Assembly: GCA_028875135.1 (NCBI GenBank)
Contig: JAPPFQ010000195.1
Span: 1 to 13,576 of the forward strand
Reading direction: 5' to 3'
Length of the DNA stretch: 13,576 bases
Source: Acidobacteriota bacterium
Lineage (GTDB): Bacteria; Acidobacteriota; Terriglobia; Versatilivoradales; Versatilivoraceae
Within the stretch, counting starts at the first letter, position 1, and each line of letters opens with the position of its first letter. Both the position numbers and the translations under genes were made by a program. Under the pieces are notes generated by a model, which was not told the origin of the DNA, ran no database searches, and saw only the letters and a list, made by a program, of their open reading frames with translations. Below, in pieces: positions 1 through 8,129 of the stretch.

Positions 1-459
1 CTGCCCGACAGAACGAAGGGTCTGCCCCAGGAGATTGCCGAAGGGGCGTCGGCCGAGGTTTCCTTTCCCATGGCCGACGACATCGAGCACTGGCGAAAGC
101 TGGGACGGGTTCGCTCGGTGGTCCTGAGGGTGCGCCTCGGAGGCATCATCCCGACCATCGATCAGGTCAGGGTCGAGTTCAACGGCCAGGTGCTCCCCGA
201 TTCCATCCTGCAGAAGGTGGACATGACCTATCGGCTGGTGGGCCAGGATTCCCTCTCCCATTCCATCGGACCCTACGGATACGGCTACGACTACCATCTG
301 GGTCCGGAGTTCACGCCCAGGAAGGGACGCAACACCCTGAAGGTCACCGTCCTGAAGCGGGACCGCGACATCAAGGGGAACCTCTCCCTGGACCGCGTCG
401 ACTGCAGAGTGGCCTATCGACGCCACCGCCACTTCGAAGAGCGGCCCATCGAGTATTGA
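1..459 (+). CDS. C-terminal part of an unrecognised protein (5' end outside window)
   Basis: The frame is open from the first base of the window to the TGA at 457-459, so this is the last 152 codons of a longer gene; the Met at 70 is internal and has no ribosome-binding site that would make it a start. The visible part alternates short hydrophobic and charged strands (for example VRSVVLRVRL, IDQVRVEFNGQVLPDSIL, NTLKVTVLKRD), which suggests a beta-sandwich C-terminal domain. No catalytic motif, membrane segment or repeat is visible. The end is rich in Arg, His and Glu (YRRHRHFEERPIEY). I do not recognise the family and assign no function. It converges on the kinase gene that ends at 492, with only 32 bp between the two stop codons, so it is probably not part of that operon. 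Confidence 0.75.
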   Translation: MPDRTKGLPQEIAEGASAEVSFPMADDIEHWRKLGRVRSVVLRVRLGGIIPTIDQVRVEFNGQVLPDSILQKVDMTYRLVGQDSLSHSIGPYGYGYDYHLGPEFTPRKGRNTLKVTVLKRDRDIKGNLSLDRVDCRVAYRRHRHFEERPIEY

Positions 460-491
460 GGGCTGGTGAGGTCTATTGGCTTGTACCGGCG

Positions 492-2006
492 TCAGCCGGC
501 CAGGGTGTGGTAGACCGGTTGGAGTTGTTGCTGGATCTCCCGGTAGCGCTGGAAGAGCGCGGTGTAGCCTCGGGTTCGCTCACTATTGGGTGAAATCACC
601 TCCAGCTCCTGCCGGGACCCGGCGAGGGCCCGGGAGACATCCGGGTAGAGGCCGATGCCCACCAGCCCCAACAGCGCCGCGCCGTAAGCCGAATCCGTCA
701 CCCGCGAAACCTGCAGGGGCTTTCCCAGCACGTCGCAGACGATCCGGGTCCACAGCCTGCCCGCCGTGCCGCCGCCCACCACCGTGACGGTCCCCTGCGG
801 CCCCCCCAGGTCGTCCAGCACCCCCATCGCATCCCGCAGGGAGAAGGCCGTACCCTCGTAGGCAGCGCGAACGAAGTGCTCGGGTCGGTGGCCGAAGGTG
901 GCTCCGGTAAAGCTGGCCCGCAGCCGGCCGTCCCAGTAGGGGCAGCGCTCGCCCGAAAGGTAGGGGTGGAAGAAGAGCCCCTCGGCCCCCTGCGGAACGG
1001 TTCCCACATCCGGGTCCCACTCCTGGAAGGTTCCCGGCCGGCCGGCCCCGACGCTCCGGAACACCCACTGGAGGGCTGAAGTGCAGGAATTGGTGCCGGC
1101 TTGAGAGTACCAGAGCGGAGACACCGGATGAGGGTAGCTGATGAGCCCGGGGTGAGGGCGGGCCTCCTCCAGCACCAGGTGAATTCCTCCCGCCGTGGCC
1201 AGCCGCAGCAGGCAGTCGCCGGGCCGCACCACGCCGGCCCCGTAGGTCTCGGCCGCGCTGTCCAGGGTCCCGTTGATCACCGGCACGCCCGAGGGAATTC
1301 CCAGGTCGTCGGCTGCAGCCGCCGTCAGCGAACCGACCCGGGCCGTGGAGGGATGAACTCGTGGCAGCACCTCGGCCGTCAGCCCCAGGGGCTCCAACAA
1401 ATGCTCGGACCAACCTCCGGTATGAGCATCCAGGAGCATGGAGGACAGGGCGGTGGCGGGGTCGGTCGTCCAGCGGCCGGTGAGCCATTGCGACAGGTAG
1501 TCCTTGGAAAGGGCCACCTGGTGGACCCTGGACCACACCTCCGGTTCCTGCCGTCGCACCCACAGCAACTGGGGCAGGGTCCAGGTGGGAGAGACGCTGT
1601 TGTGGGACAACCTGAAGATCTCCGCGCCCCTTCGGGACTTCAACTCCTCCACCTCGTCCAGTGAGCGCTGGTCATACCACAAGATGGCGTTTCTGAGGGG
1701 ATTGCCGCCGGCACCCAGCAGCACAGGAATGTGGGCGGCGCTGGAAAGGCAGATGCCGCCGACCCGGTCGGGCGGGACAGGGCTTTCCGAGAGAAGCCGG
1801 CGGGTGGCCTCGATGGCCGCGGGCACCCAGTGTCGGGGGTCCTGCTCAGCCCAACCGGCCCGCGGGGTGAGGGTGGGATAGCCGGCGCTGCGGGCCCCCA
1901 GGTGACGGCCGGAAGCGTCAACCGCGCACACCTTGCAGGAGGAGGTTCCCAGGTCGATCCCCAGGAGGTAGGGAGGGCGACCGGGTTGGCTGGTGGCGGT
2001 GCTCAT
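492..2006 (-). CDS. FGGY-family carbohydrate kinase (xylulokinase-like)
   Basis: Predicted cytoplasmic ATP-dependent sugar kinase of 504 residues, a normal full length for the family. Numbered from the chosen start: the N-terminal phosphate-binding motif GIDLGTSSCK is at 16-25, the ILWYDQRS stretch at about 108-115, the GTLDSAAETYGAG segment with the putative catalytic Asp249 in mid-protein, YLSGERCPYWD near 349-359, and the C-terminal nucleotide-binding VVGGGTAGRLW near 409-419. The YLSGER and ILW.D.R motifs resemble xylulokinases, but FGGY enzymes also act on ribulose, fuculose, glycerol and other polyols, so the substrate is open. I chose the ATG at 2004-2006, preceded by GAGG at 4 nt; an in-frame ATG at 2039 lacks a ribosome-binding site and adds a non-conserved, charged leader. 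It is the last gene of a leftward unit, 83 bp after the hydrolase gene, and presumably phosphorylates the imported sugar. Confidence 0.92.
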   Translation of the reverse strand: MSTATSQPGRPPYLLGIDLGTSSCKVCAVDASGRHLGARSAGYPTLTPRAGWAEQDPRHWVPAAIEATRRLLSESPVPPDRVGGICLSSAAHIPVLLGAGGNPLRNAILWYDQRSLDEVEELKSRRGAEIFRLSHNSVSPTWTLPQLLWVRRQEPEVWSRVHQVALSKDYLSQWLTGRWTTDPATALSSMLLDAHTGGWSEHLLEPLGLTAEVLPRVHPSTARVGSLTAAAADDLGIPSGVPVINGTLDSAAETYGAGVVRPGDCLLRLATAGGIHLVLEEARPHPGLISYPHPVSPLWYSQAGTNSCTSALQWVFRSVGAGRPGTFQEWDPDVGTVPQGAEGLFFHPYLSGERCPYWDGRLRASFTGATFGHRPEHFVRAAYEGTAFSLRDAMGVLDDLGGPQGTVTVVGGGTAGRLWTRIVCDVLGKPLQVSRVTDSAYGAALLGLVGIGLYPDVSRALAGSRQELEVISPNSERTRGYTALFQRYREIQQQLQPVYHTLAG

Positions 2007-2089
2007 CGGGCCTCGTTCAATTCCCGGCAACCGGCGCATGACCGGAGACGGCGCGGCGGGTGGACGGCTCCGGGGCAGTCCGATCCGCC

Positions 2090-3028
2090 TTACCGGGTCG
2101 GCTCCGCCCGGTCCACGCGGGTCAGGCCGTGTTGTTCCAGGAATTCAGCGATGATGGTGTGGGCCCGCAGGGTTTCTTCGGGATTGAAGGGCCCATGGGG
2201 TCCCTCGGGTATGGTCACCAGGCGATTGGGAACACCGGCCTCGGTCAAGGCCCGGTGCAACCGGACCGCCTGCTGGTAGGGCACCAGCGGGTCGTTCTCG
2301 CCGTGAACCGTCAGGATCGGAGGCAGGTCCGTGCGGACGTAGGTCAGCGGAGAGACCTTTTTGGCCAGCGACTCCCTGTCCGGCCGCACTCCCACCCAAC
2401 GCAGCGCGTACCGCTGAATGTTGTCTCCCTGGATCAGATCCAGCACGTCGGTGATGCCGTACCAGTTGACGATGGCCGCCACCTTGGGCTCTTTCTTTCC
2501 GCCAAGGCAGCGGTAGTCCAGTCCGGCCTCGGTCGTCAACATTCCGGTGGTCAGAGCCAAATGCCCCCCGGCCGAATGGCCGGAAACCACGATGCGGTCG
2601 GGATCCAGGTTGTACTTGCCGGCGTTGTCCACAACCCAGCGCAGGGCGCAGCGGCAGTCCTCCACCGCCGCCGGCGCCAGCGAGACCCCGCTGCGCCGGT
2701 ACTCCACGTTCACCACCGCCCATCCCATTTCGAGGTAGGGCAGCAGCCTCAGTATGGGCTCGTCCTTGTCGCCGGTGTACCAGCCACCCCCGTGAAAGTA
2801 GACCAGGGTGGGCGCGGGCTCGCTCAGCCCGGTCGGCTGGTACAGATCCAACTCAGCCTGCCAGTTGCTGGCGGTGAGATAGGTGATGTCAGGCTGCACC
2901 CGGTAGTTCTTGAAGGCAGTGGCCGCCCAGGCGGCCCTGGGGGAGAGCTGCCCCCGGGCAGGCAAAGCCCAGAGCGCTGCCAAAAGCATTGCCGGAATGC
3001 AAACTCGCAGGAATATTTTCCGGAACAC
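2090..3028 (-). CDS. Secreted alpha/beta-hydrolase (BD-FAE / HSL-like esterase)
   Basis: Predicted exported serine esterase of 312 residues. Residues 1-26 form a signal peptide: basic MFRKIFLR, a hydrophobic core IPAMLLAALWAL, then ARG as a likely cleavage site. The fold shows an HGGGW oxyanion motif at 79-83, the nucleophile elbow GHSAGG at 150-155 (Ser152), and likely acid and base residues Asp246 (ENDPLVP) and His278 (GPHGPF), so the catalytic triad appears complete. The arrangement matches the acetyl-xylan/feruloyl-esterase-like BD-FAE group and hormone-sensitive-lipase relatives; the actual ester is not readable from sequence. The start is GTG (3026-3028) behind AAGGAGG only 4 nt upstream; an ATG two bases earlier is out of frame. 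It lies 66 bp after the DUF1501 gene and 83 bp before the sugar kinase, which fits de-esterification of a carbohydrate before uptake (inference). Confidence 0.9.
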   Translation of the reverse strand: MFRKIFLRVCIPAMLLAALWALPARGQLSPRAAWAATAFKNYRVQPDITYLTASNWQAELDLYQPTGLSEPAPTLVYFHGGGWYTGDKDEPILRLLPYLEMGWAVVNVEYRRSGVSLAPAAVEDCRCALRWVVDNAGKYNLDPDRIVVSGHSAGGHLALTTGMLTTEAGLDYRCLGGKKEPKVAAIVNWYGITDVLDLIQGDNIQRYALRWVGVRPDRESLAKKVSPLTYVRTDLPPILTVHGENDPLVPYQQAVRLHRALTEAGVPNRLVTIPEGPHGPFNPEETLRAHTIIAEFLEQHGLTRVDRAEPTR

Positions 3029-3094
3029 ATGGCCTCCTTCCTCGACAAAATCGGAAAACCAGACCGAAACCCGGGCGAAGTCAACGTCCTTCAG

Positions 3095-4537
3095 CTACAA
3101 CAGAATGTCGTGCACCACGTTGCCGTAGACGTCGGTGAGGCGCATGTCGCGGCCGCTGAATCGGTAGGTGAGCCTGGTGTGGTCCAGGCCCAGCAGATGG
3201 AGGATGGTGGCATGGAGGTCATGGACATGCACCTTGTTCTCGACCGCGTAGTAGCCATACTCGTCGGTGGCTCCGTAGATCGTTCCGGGCTTGACCCCGC
3301 CCCCGGCCAACCACATGGTGAAGCCGAAGGGATTGTGGTCCCGGCCCACCTGGGTGAGGTCGCCGCTATCCGGGGTCTGGGCCGTTGGCGTCCTCCCGAA
3401 CTCGCCGCCCCAGACCACCAGGGTCTCATCCAGCAGACCGCGAGCCTTGAGGTCCTTCAACAGGCCGGCAATGGGCTTGTCGGTGGCCTTGGCGTTGATG
3501 CGGTGGCGCTCTTCCAGACGGATGTGCTGGTCCCAGCGGTCGATTCGCCGCTGGGGGCTGAGGCATTCGATGAAGCGGACACCCCGCTCCACCAGGCGGC
3601 GGGCCAGCAGGCACTCCCGGCCGAATTCCTCGGTTTCGGGCTCATCCAGCCCGTAGAGCTTCCGGGTCGCTTCCGATTCGTCGCCCAATTCCAACAGTTC
3701 CGGGACCGCCGACTGCATGCGAAAGGCCAGCTCGTAGTTGGCGATGGTGGCCTCCAACTGGCTGACCGCACCGTAGCGGCCCACCACCCCGGCATTCAGC
3801 TTGCGGATGAGGTCGAGCTTGTCGAGCTGCAGCTCCGGGGTGGCCTCGCGCGGCCGGATATCCGCGATCGGATGCTGACCCTTGCGGAACAGGGTCCCCT
3901 GGTAGGAGGCCGGCAGAAAGCCGCTGCCGAACAGGTCGAGCCCTCCGGGAGGAATCATTTCGCTTTCCAGCACAATGAAGCCGGGGAGGTTGTCCGACTC
4001 GCTTCCCAAGCCGTAGGTTACCCAAGACCCCAGGCTGGGCCGGCCCTGAAAGCCGGTCCCGGAGTGCATGAAGTAGTTGGCGGCAGTGTGCTCGGAGTGG
4101 TCGGCCACCATGGACCGAAGGAAGGTCATGTCATCCACGCAGGTGGCCAGGTGGGGAAAGAGCTCGCTGACCGCGGCCCCCGAGTGGCCGTAGCGCTTGA
4201 AGCTGTAAGGCGACCCCAGCACCATCCGGCTGATCTGAAAAACGGTGGCCGGCGTATCCATTCGGATGGGTTGGCCGCTCTCCTTCTGCAGCCTGGGCTT
4301 GGGGTCGAAGGTGTCCATCTGCGACGGCCCCCCGTCCATGAAGAGAAAGATCACCGACTTGGCCCTGGGCGGGTGGTGAGTGGCTCTGGGAGCCAGCGGA
4401 GAGGTCGAGGTTCCGGCGGCCAGGCCCTGCTGCTCGGCCAGGAGACAGGACAGGGCCAGCCCGCCGAAACCGTTGGCGCACCGCCATAGCATTTCGCGGC
4501 GGCTGATTCCAGGCGGGGAAGAATTTGCCCAATGCAT
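3095..4537 (-). CDS. Tat-exported DUF1501 family protein
   Basis: 480-residue protein of the DUF1501 family, which has an alkaline-phosphatase/sulfatase-like fold but no established reaction. The N-terminus carries a twin-arginine signal (SRREMLW at 12-18, then a hydrophobic stretch GFGGLALSCLLA), so export in folded form is expected. Family motifs in order: FLFMDGGPSQMDTFDPKP at 64-81, DHSEHTAANYF at about 146-156, WGGEFGRTP at 386-394, GRDHNPFGFTMWLAGGG at 398-414 and HVHDLHATILHLLGLDH at 437-453. The conserved Asp and His residues in these blocks are candidate metal ligands by analogy with the superfamily. The length is typical and the gene looks intact. Its ribosome-binding site GAGGG overlaps the stop codon of the upstream PSD1 gene (9-bp gap), implying translational coupling. 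DUF1501 next to PSD1 is a very common pairing in Planctomycetota and related phyla. Confidence 0.95.
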   Translation of the reverse strand: MHWANSSPPGISRREMLWRCANGFGGLALSCLLAEQQGLAAGTSTSPLAPRATHHPPRAKSVIFLFMDGGPSQMDTFDPKPRLQKESGQPIRMDTPATVFQISRMVLGSPYSFKRYGHSGAAVSELFPHLATCVDDMTFLRSMVADHSEHTAANYFMHSGTGFQGRPSLGSWVTYGLGSESDNLPGFIVLESEMIPPGGLDLFGSGFLPASYQGTLFRKGQHPIADIRPREATPELQLDKLDLIRKLNAGVVGRYGAVSQLEATIANYELAFRMQSAVPELLELGDESEATRKLYGLDEPETEEFGRECLLARRLVERGVRFIECLSPQRRIDRWDQHIRLEERHRINAKATDKPIAGLLKDLKARGLLDETLVVWGGEFGRTPTAQTPDSGDLTQVGRDHNPFGFTMWLAGGGVKPGTIYGATDEYGYYAVENKVHVHDLHATILHLLGLDHTRLTYRFSGRDMRLTDVYGNVVHDILL

Positions 4538-4546
4538 GTCAGTCCC

Positions 4547-7500
4547 TCAACGCAGATAGATGAATTCAGCCGAGTTCATCAAGGCGTGCCCCAGGTCGGC
4601 CCACACCCGTTGTTCCACGCTCTCCCCGTTTTTCTCCTTCTCGGCCAGGCCGCGGTAGCGATCCTGGGCTGATGCCGCAAACTGAAGCAGATCCTTCAGT
4701 TCCCGCTGCTCCGGGGGCCGGCCGTAGGCCTCGAGCACCATGCGCTCGGCGCGGCGGCCGGGGTCGGTCTCCTCGGCAACCATGCGCCGGGCCCAGTCTC
4801 GAGCCTCCCCGGCAATGAACTCGTTGTTCAGCATCATCAGAGCCTGGGAGGGAACGGTTGAGACCCCTCTGCGTCCGATGGTCGATATGGGCGGGGGGTA
4901 ATCGAAAGCCAGGAAGAGGGGCGTCAGGAAGTTGCGGCGGACCTGCACGTAGAGACTGCGCCGGCCGTTCCCATTCAGCGGCCCCGACTTGGGCTTGCCC
5001 CGGCCGTCCTGATAGGGGCTGATGTGGGGCGGCACGCTGGGACCGAAGAGTTGGCGATCGAGGTTGCCGCTCACGGCCAGCACGGAATCGCGGACCGCCT
5101 CGGCTTCCAGCCTGCGCACGGAGACGTGATGGAGCAGCCGGTTGCCGGGATCGAGCCGCATCGCCCGGGCGTCCTTCCGACCGGACATCCGATAGGTGCT
5201 GCTCAGCAGAATCAGGCGCTGGATGGCCTTGACCGACCACCCTTCCCTCATGAAGCGATGGGCCAGAAAATCCAGCAGCTCGGGATGGCTGGGCCGGTCG
5301 CCCTGCTTGCCGAAATTGTCCACCGAGCGCACCAGGCCTTCCCCGAAGTGGTGTTTCCAGATGCGATTGACCATTACCCGAGCCGTCAGAGGATTCCGCG
5401 GGTCGACCAACCGGTCGGCCAACTGCAGGCGGCCGCTTCCCTCCGGAATGGGGGGTTGATCCTTCCCGGCCAGGATCTGCAGGAAGCGGCGCGGAACCTC
5501 CCGGCCCAGGTTCTTGTGATCCCCTCTCAGGTGGACGCGCACATTGCGTGGATCCCTGTCCTGGCTGCTCATGGCGAATCGGGAGGCCGGCACCCGGTCG
5601 TCCAGAACCTGGCGTTGACCCTGCATCCGGGCCACCGCATCCCGCTCTTGCGGCCACAGGAGAGCGCCGAGATCTTCCAGGCGGCCGCCGGGACTGAGAG
5701 AGGCCAGCAGCCAGCGGTGGCCGGGAGCCAACGGGCTCGGGGCGCCCAAGGCTTCCAGGAACAGGTCCCGGTAGGTTCGGACCAGGGCATCCAGTGAGGA
5801 GGGGTTCCCCGAGACGATCCTTTGCAGCAGGTCCCGGTGGGGTGCATCCAGGGTGAGGGGAGGTTCCTTGGAGTTGGAGAAGACGATCTTGTCCACAACG
5901 ATATGCCCGCCGGCACTGCGGTCCAGGATCTCGAAATGGCAGATTCGTCCCACCTGAATGGTCATACGGGAGGTCTTCCACTGCAGTCGGCTGCCCTGCG
6001 GAACAAAGGTCGAGCTTCTCACTCCGTCCGCAATCAGGCTCAGGGCCAGGGTAGGGAAGGGTTGGCTGCCGGAAGACACCTCCGGTTGGCGGCCGGCCAG
6101 CCTCACATGCAGGTAGATGCCATGATCCCGGTAGTCCCGGGGCAGCTCGGGCAGGGTGAACTTGCGGGAGGTCAGGCTGCCCATGAATCGGTTGGACCCG
6201 GCGCTGAAGGAGTTGGCCAGGGGCTGGCCCTGGAAGTCGCGGAGTGGTTGGTTGGACGAAATCCCCCGCGCCGGTCCGGTTCCGAAGGCCTGTCCCCGCA
6301 CGGTCCATCCCTCGAAGTCCGGTTTGCCGAAGTCCTCGAACAGCACATCGACCCGCTCCGGGCCCGCGGCCTTGTCATTCCCCTCCGGTTGAACCCGCCT
6401 GCCCAATTGGCCGCGAACGGCCTCCATCCCCTCGGCAAAGGAGCCGAAACGCCGGCTGGCCAGGCCGTCGATCAGGGCGGCCAGCGGGTAGAACAGATCC
6501 TCCGGCTCCCCACAGGCCTGGCGGAGGGTCTCGACCCAGGCTTGCAACAGGCCGGCATCCAACAGCCGCCGTCCAGCCACCTCAGCCACCGCCGAGGGCT
6601 GGGCCGAGGCTCGAGGGGAAGCCAACTCGGCCGCCGCCAGCAAGTAGGGCTCGATCTGCCGAGCCATGCTCCAGCGGGCGGGCTTCAGCAGAGCCTCCAT
6701 AGCGGAAGTCCGGTCCCGAATCCGCTGCCGGAGGGAAGCGATCTCCTGCCGCCGGGAGGCCGAATCGATGACCGCCTGGGCAAAATCGGTGCTGTGCAGA
6801 ACCCCGGCCAGGGCGTAGTAGTCGCTGGTGGGGATGGGGTCGAACTTGTGGTCGTGGCAGCGGGCGCAGGCCACCGTCAAGCCCAGGAAGGCCTTGGAGA
6901 GAACGTCGATCTGGTTGTCGACCTCGTCGGCCCGGGCCTTGACGGAGTCAATGGCGCCGTTGAGGCGTTCGCCCAACCAGAAAAAACTGGTGCCGACCGG
7001 AGATTCCCAGTGGATCCCGTCCGGCCCCAATCGCTTTTCCGCCAGAAGATCTCCAGCCACGTGCTCGCGAACGAAGCGGTCATAGGGAACGTCCTGGTTG
7101 AAGGCCCGAATGACGGCGTCCCGGTAGCGCCAGACATCGGCCTTGGTGTGGTCGAACTCGTGACCGTTGGTTTCGGCAAAGCTGACCAGGTCCAACCAAT
7201 GGCGTCCCCAGCGCTCGCCGTAGTGGGGTGAGGAGAGCAGCCGGTCCACGACCCTCCGAAAGCTTTCGGGGGAATGATCGGCCTCGAACCGTTCGACCTC
7301 GCTCGCCGAGGGCGGCAGGCCCGTCAGACCGAAGGTCACCCGGCGGAGCCAGCTTCGCCTGTCGGCGGGCGGGGCCGGCGTCAGTCCCTTGGCCTCCAGC
7401 CCGGAGAGCACGAAGGTGTCGACCGGAGAGGAAACCCAGCGGCTGTCTTCGACCGCCGGAAGCCGGGGGGGCTCGATGGGCCGGAAAGACCAGAACCGGC

Positions 7501-7930
7501 GGCCCGCTTCCCAGTCGATACCTCCACCCTGGTCGGTCGAGGTCGATCCGGCTTGGGGAAAGAAGGCTCCCGACCTCACCCACTGAACCAGGTCGGCGAT
7601 TTCCCGATCGCTCAACCGGCCCGTGGGAGGCATCTTGAGATCTGCGTCCTCGAAGGAAACGGCCCTGACCAGCAGGCTCTCCTCCGGGCTGCCGGGCGTA
7701 ACCGCCGGGCCTCGGCTGCCCCCCGCCAGCATGGCATCGGCCGAATCGAGCCTCAACCCTCCCATGGGACTGGAGGTTTCGCCGCTGTGGCAGGCATGGC
7801 AGCGTTCGACCAGCAGCGGCCGGATCCGCTTCTCGAAAAACTCGGCCTGTCCGGAATCCGACGCGCCCAGCCCGACCGGCGCCGATAAGACGACCAGCCA
7901 GGCGGCGATACTGAGCCGATGGAACGACAT
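4547..7930 (-). CDS. PSCyt1-DUF1549-DUF1553 (PSD1) multidomain secreted c-type cytochrome-like protein
   Basis: 1127-residue exported protein. Residues 1-23 are a signal peptide (basic MSFHR, hydrophobic IAAWLVVLSAPVGLG). A PSCyt1 cytochrome-c domain follows, with haem motif CHACH at 44-48 and a likely axial Met100 in KMPP. DUF1549 (PSCyt2) occupies about 155-375, with FGLTGLPPS, HYGERWGRHWLDLV and a second CxxCH-type motif CARCH at 355-359. Residues 385-520 are mostly helical. Residues 530-680 form a beta-rich segment beginning FEDFGKPDFEGWTVRGQAFG, resembling the jelly-roll inserts found in many PSD1 proteins and some glycoside hydrolases. DUF1553 (PSD1) covers about 825-1115 (NPLTARVMVNRIWKHHFGEG, LLDFLAHRFMREGW, VPSQALMMLNNEFI). 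These proteins are widespread but biochemically undefined; haem attachment and a role in periplasmic oxidation or carbohydrate breakdown are inferred. It is the first gene of the leftward unit, read from the promoter at 7993-8021. Confidence 0.95.
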   Translation of the reverse strand: MSFHRLSIAAWLVVLSAPVGLGASDSGQAEFFEKRIRPLLVERCHACHSGETSSPMGGLRLDSADAMLAGGSRGPAVTPGSPEESLLVRAVSFEDADLKMPPTGRLSDREIADLVQWVRSGAFFPQAGSTSTDQGGGIDWEAGRRFWSFRPIEPPRLPAVEDSRWVSSPVDTFVLSGLEAKGLTPAPPADRRSWLRRVTFGLTGLPPSASEVERFEADHSPESFRRVVDRLLSSPHYGERWGRHWLDLVSFAETNGHEFDHTKADVWRYRDAVIRAFNQDVPYDRFVREHVAGDLLAEKRLGPDGIHWESPVGTSFFWLGERLNGAIDSVKARADEVDNQIDVLSKAFLGLTVACARCHDHKFDPIPTSDYYALAGVLHSTDFAQAVIDSASRRQEIASLRQRIRDRTSAMEALLKPARWSMARQIEPYLLAAAELASPRASAQPSAVAEVAGRRLLDAGLLQAWVETLRQACGEPEDLFYPLAALIDGLASRRFGSFAEGMEAVRGQLGRRVQPEGNDKAAGPERVDVLFEDFGKPDFEGWTVRGQAFGTGPARGISSNQPLRDFQGQPLANSFSAGSNRFMGSLTSRKFTLPELPRDYRDHGIYLHVRLAGRQPEVSSGSQPFPTLALSLIADGVRSSTFVPQGSRLQWKTSRMTIQVGRICHFEILDRSAGGHIVVDKIVFSNSKEPPLTLDAPHRDLLQRIVSGNPSSLDALVRTYRDLFLEALGAPSPLAPGHRWLLASLSPGGRLEDLGALLWPQERDAVARMQGQRQVLDDRVPASRFAMSSQDRDPRNVRVHLRGDHKNLGREVPRRFLQILAGKDQPPIPEGSGRLQLADRLVDPRNPLTARVMVNRIWKHHFGEGLVRSVDNFGKQGDRPSHPELLDFLAHRFMREGWSVKAIQRLILLSSTYRMSGRKDARAMRLDPGNRLLHHVSVRRLEAEAVRDSVLAVSGNLDRQLFGPSVPPHISPYQDGRGKPKSGPLNGNGRRSLYVQVRRNFLTPLFLAFDYPPPISTIGRRGVSTVPSQALMMLNNEFIAGEARDWARRMVAEETDPGRRAERMVLEAYGRPPEQRELKDLLQFAASAQDRYRGLAEKEKNGESVEQRVWADLGHALMNSAEFIYLR

Positions 7931-7992
7931 GCCGAGGGTTCTCCGTGGGAAGAGGCGCTCGCGAGTCCCGTACTCTCCGGCGCCTACTGCAT

Positions 7993-8021
7993 AGTCTAAC
8001 CAAGCCCCTTCAAGGGCTCAA
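7993..8021 (-). promoter_or_regulatory. Predicted sigma70-like promoter of the leftward operon
   Basis: On the minus strand, TTGAGC (8021-8016) and TAGACT (7998-7993) are separated by exactly 17 bp; each box matches the consensus at 4 of 6 positions. Transcription would start near 7986, leaving about 56 nt of leader before the ATG at 7930. A GGAG lies about 10 nt before that ATG. This is a sequence prediction only. Confidence 0.45.
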
Positions 8022-8050
8022 GGCCGCTTTTAGGCTGGGCGGCGGGCGGC

Positions 8051-8079
8051 TTGACTCGCACGACGGGCGTTCCTAGAAT
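8051..8079 (+). promoter_or_regulatory. Predicted sigma70-like promoter of the symporter gene
   Basis: TTGACT (8051-8056) and TAGAAT (8074-8079) are 17 bp apart and each matches the sigma70 consensus at 5 of 6 positions, the best promoter-like match I found in the window. The expected start near 8086 leaves about 44 nt of leader before the TTG start codon at 8130. It lies back to back with the leftward promoter at 7993-8021, only 29 bp away, so a regulator bound between the two could control both transcripts. Confidence 0.6.
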
Positions 8080-8129
8080 CCCGGGGCTGACGGCCTTGAC
8101 CGAATTCGGATCGGATTGGAGCTGAGCCC

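Noticed and set aside
486..499. Hairpin CCGGC-GTCA-GCCGG at the convergent gene ends as a bidirectional terminator
   Set aside because: The stem is only 5 bp, overlaps the kinase stop codon and is not followed by a T run in either direction. In GC-rich DNA such a dyad is common by chance.
2060..4489. An 809-codon open frame on the plus strand opposite the hydrolase and DUF1501 genes
   Set aside because: Its translation is low-complexity, rich in Gly, Gln, Val and His, and matches no family. The opposite strand carries two full-length, motif-complete proteins. Long antisense open frames are expected in GC-rich DNA with strong third-position bias.
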